The notes under the pieces: generated by a model
Told to the model about the DNA's origin: nothing
Seen by the model: the letters and a program-made list of their open reading frames with translations, nothing else
Database searches by the model: none
Position numbers and translations under genes: made by a program
Assembly: GCA_963800275.1 (NCBI GenBank)
Contig: CAWDAI010000002.1
Location: 372,001-436,000 of the forward strand
DNA from: JAFMJV01 sp963800275
GTDB taxonomy: Bacteria > Chloroflexota > Limnocylindria > Limnocylindrales > CSP1-4
Length of the DNA: 64,000 nucleotides
Direction of reading: 5' to 3'
In this document: positions 28,821-38,804 of the stretch, in pieces
Numbering within the stretch: position 1 is the stretch's first letter
How the letters are laid out: the number at the start of each line of letters is the position of its first letter

Positions 28821-29024
28821 GGCCCTTCCTCCTCAGTGCAACGCTCCTGCAGGATAGCCGAGCCGCACTCGCGAGGCTAGCGTTCCTGCCGGTCGGCGCC
28901 CCGCCATCGCCCTTCGAGCAGGACCTGGATGCACGCTTTCGCCCCGACCGAGAAGCTCGGTCTGCCCGACCGCCACCACTCACGTGACCTGAGCACAGCG
29001 CCGATCGGACCCCGAGGGCCGAGG
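28821..29024. other. Intergenic stretch with one hairpin
   Basis: These 204 bp hold no convincing gene or known RNA. A 7-bp hairpin, GACCGAG (28946-28952) with CTCGGTC (28956-28962), lies 63 nt past the end of rarA and may be a weak terminator; there is no T-run. Confidence 0.35.
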
Positions 29025-30401
29025 CTAACGGCGCCGGCGCGCTCCCCTGCCCCGCCGTCCCATCAGCTCGTCCAGGCGCGCCTTGATGCGAGCTTCCCAG
29101 CCCTCTTCGGTCGGTTCGTAGTAGCGGCGGTCGGCCAGTTGGTCCGGCAGGTATTGCTGTTCGACGTCGCCGCCTTCGTAGTCGTGCGGGTACTTGTAGC
29201 CCACACCGAGCCCGTGATGCTTCATGCGCCGGTGGGAGGCATTGACGAGGTGCTTGGGCACCGGCAGCGAGCCGTGCTGTCGCACGTCATCCACTGCCTT
29301 CCAGTAGGCCTGCCCACTGCGGTTGGACTTGGGACTGGTGGCGAGGAAGACGGTTGCTTGCGCGAGGGCGTACTGGCACTCGGGCAAGCCGACCCAGTCG
29401 ACCGCCTGGGCCGCGGCCGTGGCCACCTGCAAGCCGCGCGGATCGGCATTGCCCACGTCCTCGCTGGCCGAGATGATCAGGCGCCGGGCGATGAAGCGGG
29501 GGTCCTCGCCGGCCGCGACCATGGCCGCCAGCCAGTACAGCGCGGCATCGGGATCGTTGCCCCGGATGGACTTGATGAAGGCCGAGACGGTGCCGTAGTG
29601 ACCGTCGCCAGCGCGATCGTACGCGAGCACGCGCTGCTGGGCCGCGGATTCGATGTCATCGAGGCTCGGCCGGAGCGGTCGCGGAGCATCGTCACGCTCG
29701 GCGCCTGCGAGCGAGGCGGCCGACTCGAGGATGTTGAGGGCCGCGCGGGCATCACCGGCGCTGATCTCGATGAGGTGCTCGCGCGCGTCTTGGGGTAGTG
29801 CGATGGACCCGCCATAGCCCCGCTCGTCGGTGATGGCGCGGTCGATGATCACCCCCAGCTCCTCGTCGGTGAGGGGCTCGAGCCGGAACACCCGCAGGCG
29901 CGAGAGCAGCGCCGAGTTGACCTCGAAATAGGGGTTCTCCGTGGTCGCCCCGATGAGCGTGACCACGCCCTCTTCGACATGCGGCAGGAGCGCGTCCTGC
30001 TGGGACTTGTTGAAGCGGTGGATCTCGTCGATGAAGAGGACGGTCGAGCTGCCGCCACGCTCGGTCCAGTCACGAGCCTGCGCCACCACCGCGCGCACGT
30101 CCTTGACGCCGCTGGAGGTAGCGGAGAGCGTCTCCATGGGCGCATCGATCGCGGCTGCCAGCAGGCGGGCCAGGGTGGTCTTGCCTACACCCGGCGGTCC
30201 CCACAGCACCATCGACGTGAGCCGGCCACTCTGGACCATGCGCCGGAGGGTGCCTCGCTCGCCGATGAGGGCCGTCTGCCCCACGACCTCGTCGAGGCTC
30301 TCTGGGCGAAGCCGGGCGGCGAGGGGCATGTGTCCGGTCTCGACGACCATGGGCAAGGGTCGTGAGCCGGCTCCGGACGGGGCGGAGCGAGGGGGCGCCA
30401 T
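29025..30401 (-). CDS. rarA: Replication-associated recombination protein A (RarA/MgsA AAA+ ATPase)
   Basis: The 458-residue protein has Walker A LWGPPGVGKTTLA near residue 68, Walker B LFIDEIHRFNKSQQDALLP near 121 and sensor 1 IGATTENPYFEVN. The C-terminal clamp-loader-like domain ends in DYEGGDVEQQYLPDQL, typical of the family. RarA acts at stalled replication forks. ATG 30401 is chosen over the upstream in-frame GTG region because it lies 7 nt after a -10 box. Confidence 0.93.
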   Translation of the reverse strand: MAPPRSAPSGAGSRPLPMVVETGHMPLAARLRPESLDEVVGQTALIGERGTLRRMVQSGRLTSMVLWGPPGVGKTTLARLLAAAIDAPMETLSATSSGVKDVRAVVAQARDWTERGGSSTVLFIDEIHRFNKSQQDALLPHVEEGVVTLIGATTENPYFEVNSALLSRLRVFRLEPLTDEELGVIIDRAITDERGYGGSIALPQDAREHLIEISAGDARAALNILESAASLAGAERDDAPRPLRPSLDDIESAAQQRVLAYDRAGDGHYGTVSAFIKSIRGNDPDAALYWLAAMVAAGEDPRFIARRLIISASEDVGNADPRGLQVATAAAQAVDWVGLPECQYALAQATVFLATSPKSNRSGQAYWKAVDDVRQHGSLPVPKHLVNASHRRMKHHGLGVGYKYPHDYEGGDVEQQYLPDQLADRRYYEPTEEGWEARIKARLDELMGRRGRGARRRR

Positions 30402-30408
30402 GAGGGCC

Positions 30409-30414
30409 AGTCTA
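30409..30414 (-). promoter_or_regulatory. -10 box TAGACT, leaderless start at 30401
   Basis: The minus-strand TAGACT is 7 nt from ATG 30401, with only GGCCCTC between them. Confidence 0.6.
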
Positions 30415-30505
30415 GTGCGCGGGGCCAGCGTGGCGGCTACCATCTAGAGGCCGGCTTCGACCACGCCCTGCCCGGCCACGTCCCACGTCCAACGAGGAGC
30501 CTCCC

Positions 30506-31663
30506 GTGCCACCGCAGTATCTCCGTATCCCCGGCCCCACTCCACTGCCAGATGCCGTGCGCGAAGCTGGTTCGGAGCAGATGGTGGGCCACCGTGGCCC
30601 CGAGTTCATGGAGCTCGTGAAGCGGTGCAGCGAGGGCATGAACCCCTACTTCAGGACCGCCAGCGACGTCATGATCCTGACCTCTTCGGGCACCGGCGGC
30701 CTGGAGGCGGCCGTGGTCACCTTCCTCTCTCCGGGAGACCCGGTACTGACGGTCAGCATCGGCAATTTCGGTGAGCGCTTCGCCCAGATCGCCCGCGCCT
30801 ACGGCGCCGAGGTGACCATGCTCGAGTTCGACTGGGGCCAGGCGGCCGATGCCGAGGCCGTGCGCGCGGCCATCCGTCAGATGGTGGCTGCCGGGCGCAC
30901 GCCGGTCGCGGTGCAGGTGACGTACAACGAGACCTCCACGGGCGTGACCAATCCCCTGCCCAGCCTGGCCGAGGTCATCCGCGCCGAAGCACCGGGCACG
31001 CTCATCCTCGTCGATGGCGTCAGCGCGGTCGGGGCCATCCCCATGGAGATGGACGCGTGGGATCTCGACGTCGTCATCACCGGCGCCCAGAAAGCCTGGA
31101 TGATCCCGCCGGGCCTGGCCATGGTGGCGGCCTCACCACGGGCCTGGGCCGCGGCCGACGCGGCGACCATGCCGCGCTTCTACTTCGACCTGGTGCGCCA
31201 CCGCGACGCGCTGCCCAAGGGCCAGACGCCCTGGACGCCCGCGGTCGGGCTGTTCTTCCAGCTCGACGCTGCGCTGCGGCTCATGGAGGCGGAAGGTCGC
31301 GAGGCCATCTACGCCCGCCACGCGGCCTGCGGCGCGGCGGCCCGCGCCGGCCTCGCGGCCATGGGCTTCGAGCTCTACGCCGATCCCGCCAATGCCTCGA
31401 ACACCGTCACCTCCGCGCTCGTGCCCGACGGCGTCGACTGGTCAGCGCTGAACAACGAGTTCCGGCTGCGTGGACTCCAGCTGGCTGGTGGGCAAGGCAA
31501 GATGAAGGGGCAGCTCTTGCGTATCGGTCACCTCGGCGACGTGACCGTGGATGACATCGTCACGGCCATCGAGATCATCGAGCAGGGTGCGCTGGCCAGC
31601 GGCCTCCCGGTGATGCCCGATGCCGGTCCGGCCGCCGCCCGCCGCGCCGGCGAGGAGGCTTGA
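30506..31663 (+). CDS. Class V aminotransferase, probable phosphoserine/serine-glyoxylate type
   Basis: The 385-residue PLP enzyme starts at GTG 30506 after ACGAGGAG. It opens with RIPGPTPLPDAV, and the Schiff-base lysine is in VITGAQKAWMIPPG near residue 196. The family includes alanine-glyoxylate and serine-pyruvate aminotransferases and archaeal-type phosphoserine aminotransferases. Because serA follows at once and a phosphatase after it, the likely role is transamination of 3-phosphohydroxypyruvate to phosphoserine. Its stop overlaps a possible TTG but serA most likely starts 2 bp later. Confidence 0.85.
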   Translation: MPPQYLRIPGPTPLPDAVREAGSEQMVGHRGPEFMELVKRCSEGMNPYFRTASDVMILTSSGTGGLEAAVVTFLSPGDPVLTVSIGNFGERFAQIARAYGAEVTMLEFDWGQAADAEAVRAAIRQMVAAGRTPVAVQVTYNETSTGVTNPLPSLAEVIRAEAPGTLILVDGVSAVGAIPMEMDAWDLDVVITGAQKAWMIPPGLAMVAASPRAWAAADAATMPRFYFDLVRHRDALPKGQTPWTPAVGLFFQLDAALRLMEAEGREAIYARHAACGAAARAGLAAMGFELYADPANASNTVTSALVPDGVDWSALNNEFRLRGLQLAGGQGKMKGQLLRIGHLGDVTVDDIVTAIEIIEQGALASGLPVMPDAGPAAARRAGEEA

Positions 31664-31665
31664 CC

Positions 31666-33237
31666 ATGCGGGTCTTGGTGGCCGAGAAGTTGGCGCCCGA
31701 GGGCGTGGAGCTGCTGCGGACGGAGCACGAGGTCGACGTTCGCACAGGCATGTCCCGGGAGGAATACCTCGCGGCACTGCCCGCATATCACGCGCTGCTC
31801 GTGCGCAGCGGCGTCAAGGCTGACGCCGAAGCCATCGCCGCCGGCGTCAACCTGCTGGTCATCGGCCGTGCCGGAGTGGGCGTGGACAACATCGACATCC
31901 CGGCCGCCACGGCGGCCGGCATCACGGTCGTCAATGCCCCCACGGGCAACACGACCGCGGCTGCCGAGCACACCCTGGCGCTGCTCTTCGCGCTCGCCCG
32001 CCACGTGCCCGAGGCGGATGCGTCCATGCACGCGGGCGAATGGAACCGCGCGGCCTTCATGGGCCGTGAGCTGGTGGACAAGACGCTCGGCGTGGTGGGC
32101 CTGGGCAAGATCGGGATGGCCGTGGCCAAGCGGGCACGCGGGCTGGGCATGCACGTGGTGGGGTACGACCCGTACGTCAGCGAAGAGGTGGCCAAGCTGA
32201 ACGGCATCGAGCGCAGGTCCGTGGAGCAGATCCTCAAGGAAGCGGACGCGGTCACGATCCACGTGCCCAAGACGAAGGACACGGCCAACCTCATCAGCAC
32301 CGAGCAGCTCGCCAGCATGAAGCCGAGCGCCTACATCATCAACGTGGCCCGCGGGGGTGTGGTCGACGAGACCGCCCTGGCCGAGGCGCTGGCGGCGGGG
32401 ACCATCGCCGGCGCGGCCGTGGACGTCTACTCGTCCGAGCCGCCGGCCGCGGACAACCCGCTGCTTGGCGCTCCTCACATCATCCTCACGCCTCACCTGG
32501 GAGCCTCCACGACGGAGGCCCAGACACGGGTGGCGGTCGAGGCTGCCGAACAAGTGCGCGAGGTGCTCGCCGGCCGATCTGCGCGCTACGCCGTGAACGC
32601 GCCCATGCTGACGCCGGAGACGGCCGACGCCCTCGCGCCCTACCTGCCGCTGGCACGGACGCTGGGCCAGTTCTACGCCCAGTTCTCTGAGGACATCGCG
32701 AACCTGACCCTGGAGGTCGCCGGCGAGCTCCACGAGCTGGACTCGGCGCCGCTGGTGGCAGCGGCCCTCGGCGGGATCCTCGAACAGCACACCGAGGAGC
32801 GAGTCAACGTCATCAACGCCGCAGCCCTGGCCAAGGCGCGGGGCATCAACCTCGCCCTGCACAAGCAGCCCGATGCCGGTCGCTTCAGCTCGCTGCTCAC
32901 GCTGTCGGGTCAGCACTCGGTCGCGGGCACCATCTCCTTCGCCGACGAGCAGCGCCTGGTTTCGCTCGATGGCTACGAGGTCGACCTTGCCCCTGCGGCA
33001 CACATGCTGGTGTCGCGGCACCAGGACCGCCCGGGGGCTATCGGGCTGGTCGGCGGTACGCTCGGCGAGGCCGACATCAACATCAGCAACATGCACCTGG
33101 GCCGCTCGGACAAGCGCTCGATCGCGTTCATGATCCTGGCACTCGATGAGGCCGTGCCGGAGTCGGTGGCGGACGCCATCCGCGGCTACGACGGCATGCT
33201 CGACGTCTGGCTCATCGATCTCGACCTGCCGGCGTGA
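31666..33237 (+). CDS. serA: D-3-phosphoglycerate dehydrogenase
   Basis: The 523-residue enzyme catalyses the first step of serine synthesis. ATG 31666 has GAGGAGG 7 nt upstream. The catalytic and NAD-binding domains show VGLGKIGMAVAKRARGLGM near residue 144, NVARGGVVDE and LTPHLGAST. The intervening ASB domain and a C-terminal ACT domain (HQDRPGAIGLVGGTLGEADI, about 445-523) make it the long, serine-regulated type. It overlaps the next gene as GTGA. Confidence 0.95.
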   Translation: MRVLVAEKLAPEGVELLRTEHEVDVRTGMSREEYLAALPAYHALLVRSGVKADAEAIAAGVNLLVIGRAGVGVDNIDIPAATAAGITVVNAPTGNTTAAAEHTLALLFALARHVPEADASMHAGEWNRAAFMGRELVDKTLGVVGLGKIGMAVAKRARGLGMHVVGYDPYVSEEVAKLNGIERRSVEQILKEADAVTIHVPKTKDTANLISTEQLASMKPSAYIINVARGGVVDETALAEALAAGTIAGAAVDVYSSEPPAADNPLLGAPHIILTPHLGASTTEAQTRVAVEAAEQVREVLAGRSARYAVNAPMLTPETADALAPYLPLARTLGQFYAQFSEDIANLTLEVAGELHELDSAPLVAAALGGILEQHTEERVNVINAAALAKARGINLALHKQPDAGRFSSLLTLSGQHSVAGTISFADEQRLVSLDGYEVDLAPAAHMLVSRHQDRPGAIGLVGGTLGEADINISNMHLGRSDKRSIAFMILALDEAVPESVADAIRGYDGMLDVWLIDLDLPA

Positions 33238-33989
33238 CGCAGCCGACCCTGCTGGCGCTGGTCCGCCACGGCGAGTCTGCCTGGATCGCCGAGGGTCGCT
33301 TCCAGGGCCAGGGCGATCCTCCCTTGTCCGACGTGGGCCTGCGCCAGGCGACCGCGGTCGGCGCTCGACTCGCGGCACCCGCTGCCGCGCCTTCCCTGCC
33401 GCTGCCGGATGCTCCTCCCCTGGCCATCTGGCACTCGCCGCTGCGGCGAGCGGCCCAGACCGCGGTGGCCGTTCACGAGGCGCGCGCTGCGGACGCCCCC
33501 CTGCAGCCGCTGGATACGCTCAAGGAGCTGGGCCAGGGCGAGTGGGAAGGGCTCACCCACGACGAGGTCCGGCTGCGCTGGCCCCACGAGCTCGCGGCCT
33601 GGAGGGACGACCCCAGGCACCATCACGCGCCCGGGGGCGAATCGCTGTCCGAGGCGCTGGAGCGTGTCCACCGCGCACGCGCAACCATCCTGGGTGTGGG
33701 TGACGTCACGGTCGGTGACGAGGGCGTGGGCCGCGCGCCAGCCGAGCCGGTGCTCGGCTATGAGCGTACGTTCGGCGCTGGGGATGGCCCGGCCTGGAGC
33801 ATCGTGGTAGCCCACGACGGTGTCCTGCGGCTCCTGATGCTCGACCTGCTGGACATCGGTATCGAGCACTTCTGGTCGTTCCCATTGGCCCTGGCCGCGG
33901 TCAGCGTCCTCGACCTCAGCGCCGGTGTCGTGCGCTTGCGCGCCCACAACCTCGACGAGCACATCGCGGCCCTCTCGCGCGGCTGGTAG
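33234..33989 (+). CDS. Histidine phosphatase family protein, candidate phosphoserine phosphatase
   Basis: The 251-residue protein starts at GTG 33234, overlapping the serA stop. It has the phosphohistidine motif LVRHGESAW (His 12), GQGEWEGLTHDEV with the acid residue, and VVAHDGVLRLLML with the second histidine. The fold covers cofactor-dependent mutases, broad phosphatases and the metal-independent phosphoserine phosphatases known from Hydrogenobacter and cyanobacteria. Its place directly after the aminotransferase and serA suggests it replaces SerB. The activity itself is not proven by sequence. Confidence 0.83.
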   Translation: MTQPTLLALVRHGESAWIAEGRFQGQGDPPLSDVGLRQATAVGARLAAPAAAPSLPLPDAPPLAIWHSPLRRAAQTAVAVHEARAADAPLQPLDTLKELGQGEWEGLTHDEVRLRWPHELAAWRDDPRHHHAPGGESLSEALERVHRARATILGVGDVTVGDEGVGRAPAEPVLGYERTFGAGDGPAWSIVVAHDGVLRLLMLDLLDIGIEHFWSFPLALAAVSVLDLSAGVVRLRAHNLDEHIAALSRGW

Positions 33990-34001
33990 GTCCTCGTCAG
34001 G

Positions 34002-36323
34002 CTACCGACGCGGCAAGAGCAACCGCACGAGGGCCGTCCGCACCCGCGCGTAGGCACGCCGCAGCCGGGCCCGAGACCGTTCATCGAGGCTGCCCCGACC
34101 GTAGGCCGACTCCACCCGTGCCCCGGCCACCAGGTAGAGGTCGTCGCGCACGGACGGCATCGTCTCCGAGAGGGCATCCACGTACTCGTACTCGGTCTGG
34201 GCCGGATGCGGTCCGCGACCGAGCCGCGTGGCGAGGTGGACGATGCCGCGGTAGGCCAGCGACCCATCCCCGTCGGGCAGGCGGCGCAGCCTGAAGAGCA
34301 GCAGCGCAGCGATGACCGCCAGGACCAGGGCCGCAAGCGCGCCCAGGCCGATGAGCAGTGTCCGTCGCCCGCCTCGCCGACCCGTCCGCGGCTCGCCGTC
34401 GAGGAGTCCGGCGGCGGGCGACGCGGCTGGCGTCGGCTCTTCCGTGGCCTGGTCGAGATTCGAGTCCTTGCCCGAGTCGGGCGTGGCGGCCGGCTGCTCG
34501 TCGGGCAGGCGCGTCGGCTCCTGCCCGAAACCACGCCCTGGGGTCGGGTCGAAGCGGATCCAGCCATAGCGGGGGAAGTAGACCTCCACCCAGTTGTGCA
34601 GCGCTGCCTGCGGCACGGTCCACGACTCGCCCCCGTCCTCGGACTCACCGGGCAGATAACCGGTGATGAAACGACTGGGGATGCCCATCTCACGCAGGAC
34701 CATGACCATGGTCGTGGCGTAGTGGGTGCAGAAGCCCTCCCGCTTGGCCAGCACACACTCCGGGATCGAGCGGAAGTCATCGCAGTCGACCTGCGTGCGG
34801 TACGCGTAGTCACCCGACAGGAAGGCGTCCTGCACCGCGAGGGCGTCGTCGTAGCGGCTGCCTTGCTCACCGATGGACTCGATGAAGGCCCGCACCTCGG
34901 GACCGTTGATGCGTTGGTTGCCCCTGCCCTGCAGGTACCTCTCGGTGACCCAGGCGGGGTCCCCGCCGTCGGCCGCGCGCAGCGCCTGGGCGGTGATCCC
35001 GCCACCCGGACGGTAGTCGAGGACGGAGGCTGCCAGATCGACGCGTGCACCCACCGCCGGTGGCGTGCGCCACCTGATGTCGCTCATCCCCCGGCCGCCG
35101 TCGATGATCACGGCCTCCACGGCTTCACCGGCCACCGTCACCGCCTCGGCGGGGCGGAACAGTTGGGCCCGGGCAGTGCCCCCCTCGGCGTCTCCGAACT
35201 CGACCGTGACTGCCAGCGCGTGCCGACCCGGCTCCTCCACCGTCACCGGGAGCGGTTGGCCGGCAGCGACCTGCCGCGATCGTGCGCCACTCCTGGTCCA
35301 GGCAGCACCCGCCACGTCGTAGCGGTCGTCCGCGCGACCCCACCAGTAGTTGTCGCGCAACGGATCTTGCACCGTGGCGGTGAAGGCGGTGCCGGTGCCG
35401 GGGTCCCATCTGTCGGAGATGGGCACGGCTGGGGGGAGCGCCGTCGGGGCCGATGGCGTCGACGGCACTCCCAGCCAGCTGAAGAGGTCCGAGAAGCGGT
35501 CCCCGAGATCCCCCATCGGTCGCTCGAGCTGCGAGAGCTTCAAGGGCACCGGTTCGAGTGTGGCGATGGCGGTGAGCGATGTGGCACCGACGATGGCGGC
35601 AGCCACGAAAGCGGCACCACTGCGCAGGAAGAGGCGGCGTACCTCGCCCGTGTCGGCGATGTGGCGACGCGACCAGTAGACCCGCTGTTGCACGAGCTGC
35701 ATCCGGACCAGCAGGGCCAGTGCCAGGGTCGTAAATGGGACGAGCACCAGCACCGGGTGCAGCAGCCCGTCGGCCGGCACCAGCGGTTCCAGCGCGAGGT
35801 TGAGGAAGAGCACGACGCCGATGGCGACCACGGCTGGTCCGCCGCGGTCATGGCGGAAGATGCTGAAGGCGCTGAACTGCGCCGTCGTCCATAGGATGGC
35901 TCCCAGGAGCAGGAAGGTGATGGCCGGGGTCGAGACGCCCTCGGTGATGGAGGTGTGGGCCTCCTCCCAGACAGCGCCGGCCTGCGCGCTCACGGCACTC
36001 GCTGAAACGGCCTCGGGACGGACCTGCAGAAGCGCCTCGCCGGCCAACCAGATGAGGACGCCCGCAGCCACGATCGCGCCCACGAGGTGTGCCCGCACCA
36101 GTCCCAGCCCGCTGACCGCGAGCGCGTAGGCGATGACTCCTGCCGAGGGCAGGAGGATGGGCAAGAGGCCAGTCAGCGACGGCCCGCCGGTGACCAGCTC
36201 CAGGGGCCTTGCGGCAGAGAAGGAGGCACCCAACAGGGCCAGCATGGCCACCAGCAGGAGCAGGCTCGAGAGACCCTGGCGCGGGCGTCTCAGCACGGAC
36301 GGGCGCTCGCGTGTCGCTCTCAT
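34002..36323 (-). CDS. TgpA-like membrane transglutaminase
   Basis: The 773-residue protein has about six to seven N-terminal membrane helices (residues 15-265), an extracytoplasmic region, a transglutaminase core and a late membrane helix near residue 660. The catalytic triad is visible: Cys in REGFCTHYATTMVMVLREMG near 533, His in LHNWVEVYFPRYGW near 574 and Asp in RFDPTP near 591. Arrangement with DUF58 and MoxR genes is the classic cluster. The start overlaps the DUF58 stop as ATGA. Substrates of this family are mostly unknown; cell-surface protein processing is the usual guess. Confidence 0.9.
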   Translation of the reverse strand: MRATRERPSVLRRPRQGLSSLLLLVAMLALLGASFSAARPLELVTGGPSLTGLLPILLPSAGVIAYALAVSGLGLVRAHLVGAIVAAGVLIWLAGEALLQVRPEAVSASAVSAQAGAVWEEAHTSITEGVSTPAITFLLLGAILWTTAQFSAFSIFRHDRGGPAVVAIGVVLFLNLALEPLVPADGLLHPVLVLVPFTTLALALLVRMQLVQQRVYWSRRHIADTGEVRRLFLRSGAAFVAAAIVGATSLTAIATLEPVPLKLSQLERPMGDLGDRFSDLFSWLGVPSTPSAPTALPPAVPISDRWDPGTGTAFTATVQDPLRDNYWWGRADDRYDVAGAAWTRSGARSRQVAAGQPLPVTVEEPGRHALAVTVEFGDAEGGTARAQLFRPAEAVTVAGEAVEAVIIDGGRGMSDIRWRTPPAVGARVDLAASVLDYRPGGGITAQALRAADGGDPAWVTERYLQGRGNQRINGPEVRAFIESIGEQGSRYDDALAVQDAFLSGDYAYRTQVDCDDFRSIPECVLAKREGFCTHYATTMVMVLREMGIPSRFITGYLPGESEDGGESWTVPQAALHNWVEVYFPRYGWIRFDPTPGRGFGQEPTRLPDEQPAATPDSGKDSNLDQATEEPTPAASPAAGLLDGEPRTGRRGGRRTLLIGLGALAALVLAVIAALLLFRLRRLPDGDGSLAYRGIVHLATRLGRGPHPAQTEYEYVDALSETMPSVRDDLYLVAGARVESAYGRGSLDERSRARLRRAYARVRTALVRLLLPRR

Positions 36324-37588
36324 CGGCCCACCGCTGCCGCGCCCCGGGCGGCGATCAGCTGATCACCGAGGGGGACACCGGGCTGCAGGATGTAGCTGGT
36401 CACATCATGTTCCGCCAACATGTGGGTGAGCGCGCGCAGCGCCTGCTCATGTGGCTCTCGCTCGGCCGGGGTGAGTGGTGCTTGCCTGGCTGCTTCCAGG
36501 CTGGCTGCGGCGTACGCGAGCGGGTGCACGAGGCAGGCCACCGGAGCGGTGCCCCGGCGCCGCAGAGCCGCCAGCGGCGCCACCCATGAGCGGTCGAGCG
36601 AGGGGGTGATGGCGAGGGCGACCGTGCCCTGGCGGACCCGCGTAGCGGCCTCCGTGAGCATCTCCGACAGTGGCGTCGCCCCTTCTGCCTCGGCCACAGC
36701 CAGCAGGCTCATGATCTTGTGACGCTGGCGCGCTCCTCGGTCAGGCGCGATGAGGCCCCGCCGCTGCCCGATCGCCTCGAGGCCGATGTTGCGGTCGCCG
36801 CCGAGGGCATGCGCCGCCAGGGCGGCGGCCGCTTCCACAGCGCCTTCGATGGTGGCATGCCGGCCCTGCCCGGCGTGGACGGTCCGGTCCAGGTCAAGGA
36901 ATAGCCACAGGTCGCTCGAGGGTTCGATGTCGAACTCCTTCACCTGCAGCTCCTGGTGCCGTGCGCTCGAGCGCCAGTGGATGCGATTGAAGGCGTCGCC
37001 AGGTGTATAGGGACGGACGGAGGTGACCAGCGGCGTCAGGTGTGGACCGTGCTCGGCCCGCGCGGAGGACCCCTCGAGCGAAGTAGCCGGCAACCGCCAC
37101 GCGGGCAACGCGGCGACAGGTGGATAGACCAGCAGCCCGGCACCGGGCCCGACCGAGGCCACCAATTCGAAGAGGCCAAAGGGGTCGCCGGTACGGACGA
37201 CCATGGGATCGACCCTGAATTGGCCGCGCCGTGTGAGCGGGACACGCGCAGCCCACGTGCGCGTGGCCCGGGGCGCGAGCGATACCACGCGGCCCGGCAC
37301 CGCCACCGGCAACGTGGAGGGGCTGTGCGTCTCCAGCCAAGGCTTGGGCAGGCGGGCGGAGGAACGCAAGGTATAGGTGATGGTCAGGGTGTCGCCGACC
37401 GTTGCGTGCTGACGATCGAGCCAGGAGCCCGCCTCGAGGTGGTCCAGCCCGCGGCGCGCGACGAGGTAGGCCAGGCCGATCACGCTGAGGCCGAGGTAGA
37501 CGAGGTAGTAGACCTCCGGCGCCCCCGTCAGGGCCGCGACGACGACGATGAAGGCCACGGCCAGGAAGATCCCCAGCGTGCGGAGCAT
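36320..37588 (-). CDS. DUF58 domain-containing membrane protein
   Basis: The 422-residue protein has two N-terminal membrane helices (FLAVAFIVVVAALTG and YYLVYLGLSVIGLAYLV), then a beta-rich stretch and the DUF58 signature YTPGDAFNRIHWRSSARHQELQVKEFD, a degenerate von Willebrand A-like fold. It lies between the MoxR ATPase and the transglutaminase, and such proteins are thought to be acted on by MoxR. Translation is coupled to the transglutaminase gene by an ATGA overlap. Confidence 0.9.
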   Translation of the reverse strand: MLRTLGIFLAVAFIVVVAALTGAPEVYYLVYLGLSVIGLAYLVARRGLDHLEAGSWLDRQHATVGDTLTITYTLRSSARLPKPWLETHSPSTLPVAVPGRVVSLAPRATRTWAARVPLTRRGQFRVDPMVVRTGDPFGLFELVASVGPGAGLLVYPPVAALPAWRLPATSLEGSSARAEHGPHLTPLVTSVRPYTPGDAFNRIHWRSSARHQELQVKEFDIEPSSDLWLFLDLDRTVHAGQGRHATIEGAVEAAAALAAHALGGDRNIGLEAIGQRRGLIAPDRGARQRHKIMSLLAVAEAEGATPLSEMLTEAATRVRQGTVALAITPSLDRSWVAPLAALRRRGTAPVACLVHPLAYAAASLEAARQAPLTPAEREPHEQALRALTHMLAEHDVTSYILQPGVPLGDQLIAARGAAAVGR

Positions 37589-37610
37589 GGTCAGGTCGTG
37601 CCTCGAGCCG

Positions 37611-38585
<975 letters not shown>

Positions 38586-38772
38586 GCAGCTGGCTCCTGG
38601 CGGTGGACCGCACCGGGCGGGCGCGGTGAGGGCATGGTAGCCCGCCTCGGAGATGCCGGCCGGCGTCCGCCTCCGTGACCATCGGCCGCCAGTGGCCACG
38701 GTACGGAGAGACTGGTAGCCTGCACGCGTCGAGAGGCTCTACGCTTCACGTCCATATCGCCGCAGCAACTCC

Positions 38773-38778
38773 TAGCCT
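38773..38778 (+). promoter_or_regulatory. Possible -10 box TAGCCT upstream of 38805
   Basis: TAGCCT lies 26 nt before ATG 38805, which also has GGGAG in the short leader. It shares the 219-bp divergent gap with the MoxR promoter. Confidence 0.35.
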
Positions 38779-38804
38779 GTCCCAGGGAGCATCGTCGCCA
38801 GCTC

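Noticed and set aside
28821..29024. Possible structured small RNA such as SRP or RNase P RNA
   Set aside because: Only one 7-bp hairpin is visible, and none of the conserved core motifs of those RNAs could be found by eye.
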